Positions 63,311-64,000 of a stretch of 64,000 bases of DNA are shown here, in pieces; position 1 is the stretch's first letter, and every line of letters begins with the position of its first letter. The position numbers and the translations under genes are program-made. The stretch lies in assembly GCA_963667855.2 (NCBI GenBank), contig CAXXKI010000016.1, forward strand, positions 36,825-100,824, written 5' to 3'. The notes beneath the pieces are model-generated. The model was not told the origin of the DNA and ran no database searches. It saw only the letters and a program-made list of their open reading frames with translations. This stretch comes from G963667855 sp963667855 (GTDB lineage Bacteria; Planctomycetota; Phycisphaerae; UBA1845).

Positions 63311-64000
63311 TCAATAAACCATAACCGGGATGTCGGCGGCTTTTGCTTTGTCCGAACTCAGATGTTTTCGCCGCTTGTTGGTTTCTGAATTTTCGTCGAT
63401 TAATTCGGCAGCCAATTGTTTGAACCGATCCTCGCAAAGCTCAAAAGCTTCCACTATGTCGGGATCAAAATGTTCGCCGCTTTCGGACCTGATGATGTCC
63501 GCGGCTTTTTCGTGTGACATAGGCGGTTTGTATACCCGCTTGGAGGTGATGGCGTCGTATACATCGGCGACGGCCATTATCCTGGCCGACAGCGGGATGT
63601 CGGTTCCCGCAAGACCTTTGGGATAACCTGTGCCGTTAAATTTCTCATGATGGCCGTAAGCGATTTCCATGCTCATTTGCAGGAATCGTTGCGATTTACC
63701 CTTGTCGATCAACTGGCGAATCGTATCCCCACCGATTGTCGCGTGCTGCTTCATTATCTCGAATTCCTCCGGCGTCAGTTTACCGGGCTTTCGCAGAATA
63801 TTGTCGGGTATTCCGACCTTGCCGATATCGTGCAGCGGGGAGGATCGAACAATCGCGTCGATAAATTCCTGATCGACGATTGAAGAGTATTTCGGTGAAC
63901 GGGACAGCGTTTCCGCCAGGACGCGGCAGAATTCGGCCACCCGGTCCAGATGTGCACCGGTTTCCGGATCACGGTTTTCCGCAAGCTTGGCCAGCGCCAG
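63311..64000 (-). CDS. HD-GYP domain phosphodiesterase (5' end outside window)
   Basis: The frame is open to base 64000, so the N-terminus, probably a receiver or sensor domain, is missing. The visible 229 residues begin with LALAKLAENRDPETGAHLDRV, then the HD pair in LHDIGKVGIPDNILRKPGKL and the GYP region HHEKFNGTGYPKGLAG, both intact, so it should break down cyclic di-GMP. A GTG at 63940 lies inside the domain and is not the start. The C-terminal 20 residues are basic. 289 bases without a recognised gene separate it from the PhoR-like kinase. Confidence 0.9.
   Translation of the reverse strand: MALAKLAENRDPETGAHLDRVAEFCRVLAETLSRSPKYSSIVDQEFIDAIVRSSPLHDIGKVGIPDNILRKPGKLTPEEFEIMKQHATIGGDTIRQLIDKGKSQRFLQMSMEIAYGHHEKFNGTGYPKGLAGTDIPLSARIMAVADVYDAITSKRVYKPPMSHEKAADIIRSESGEHFDPDIVEAFELCEDRFKQLAAELIDENSETNKRRKHLSSDKAKAADIPVMVY

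Noticed and set aside
1..64000. tRNA genes, CRISPR arrays, insertion sequences, prophage genes
   Set aside because: No T-loop consensus, direct repeat array, transposase or phage structural motif was seen; a tRNA finder and repeat search would be the decisive check.

Overview
The window most likely comes from a planctomycete, probably a Phycisphaerae-like bacterium (inference from gene content, not from a phylogenetic search). Pointers are: a 732-residue Gre-domain protein like the oversized GreA of the PVC group; a DUF1571 protein; short C-terminal zinc ribbons of the CGYDLRG type on RDD membrane proteins; secreted parallel beta-helix proteins ending in dockerin-like EF hands; a PEP-CTERM protein; and a sigma-70 factor with a long N-terminal extension. 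Base composition is near 50% GC and most genes are core chromosomal genes. No tRNA, rRNA, CRISPR array, insertion sequence or prophage was recognised.

Layout. 1-3.5 kb: two tandem copies of a secreted beta-helix/dockerin-like gene. 3.7-5.4 kb: two small RDD-type membrane proteins and an orphan Imm11-like immunity protein. 5.8-11.8 kb: rightward core genes psd, pssA, gltX, a PfkB kinase, thpR and recA, closed by a terminator. 11.8-19.1 kb: leftward glnS and giant GreA, then a glycosyltransferase, two lipoproteins and a DUF2752 protein. 19.2-23 kb: promoter, structured leader and sdhCAB. 23-26.8 kb: an exported transglutaminase-like protein and a large coiled-coil protein. 26.8-28.8 kb: leftward PEP-CTERM protein, lipoprotein amidase and a small membrane protein. 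29-33.8 kb: an NCS2-type permease behind a possible structured leader, the extended sigma factor and an HDOD protein. 33.8-36.6 kb: leftward BtuCDF/FecBCD-type ABC importer. 36.9-44.6 kb: exported cyclophilin, SRP RNA gene (ffs), dnaX, ybaB, recR, rpoN, a lipoprotein and a PAS histidine kinase. 44.8-51.2 kb: small protein, DUF1571 protein, SDR epimerase, MscS channel, SPFH protein and a ribbon-helix-helix protein. 51.6-54.4 kb: leftward citryl-CoA lyase/citrate synthase-like enzyme and a homoaconitase-like enzyme. 54.6-58.6 kb: prolyl oligopeptidase, tandem PTPS/QueD protein and M48 peptidase. 58.6-64 kb: leftward receiver-kinase, a PhoR/PhoB-like pair and an HD-GYP protein cut by the window end.

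Main themes are membrane lipid synthesis (Psd/PssA), translation and replication housekeeping (gltX, glnS, ffs, dnaX, recA, recR), central carbon metabolism (sdhCAB and the citrate/aconitase pair) and signalling.

Two points affect how the annotation should be read. First, nine genes are broken by single-base frameshifts, 12 sites in all. Every site is repaired by removing one base, and 11 of the 12 lie in or beside a short homopolymer. This is most simply explained by insertion-type sequence errors, so these genes are given as repaired composites. Second, dnaX also changes frame, at an A10 run, but needs the opposite (-1) shift. It has an SD-like GAGG ten bases upstream, as in known dnaX slippage, so it is the best candidate here for real programmed slippage.
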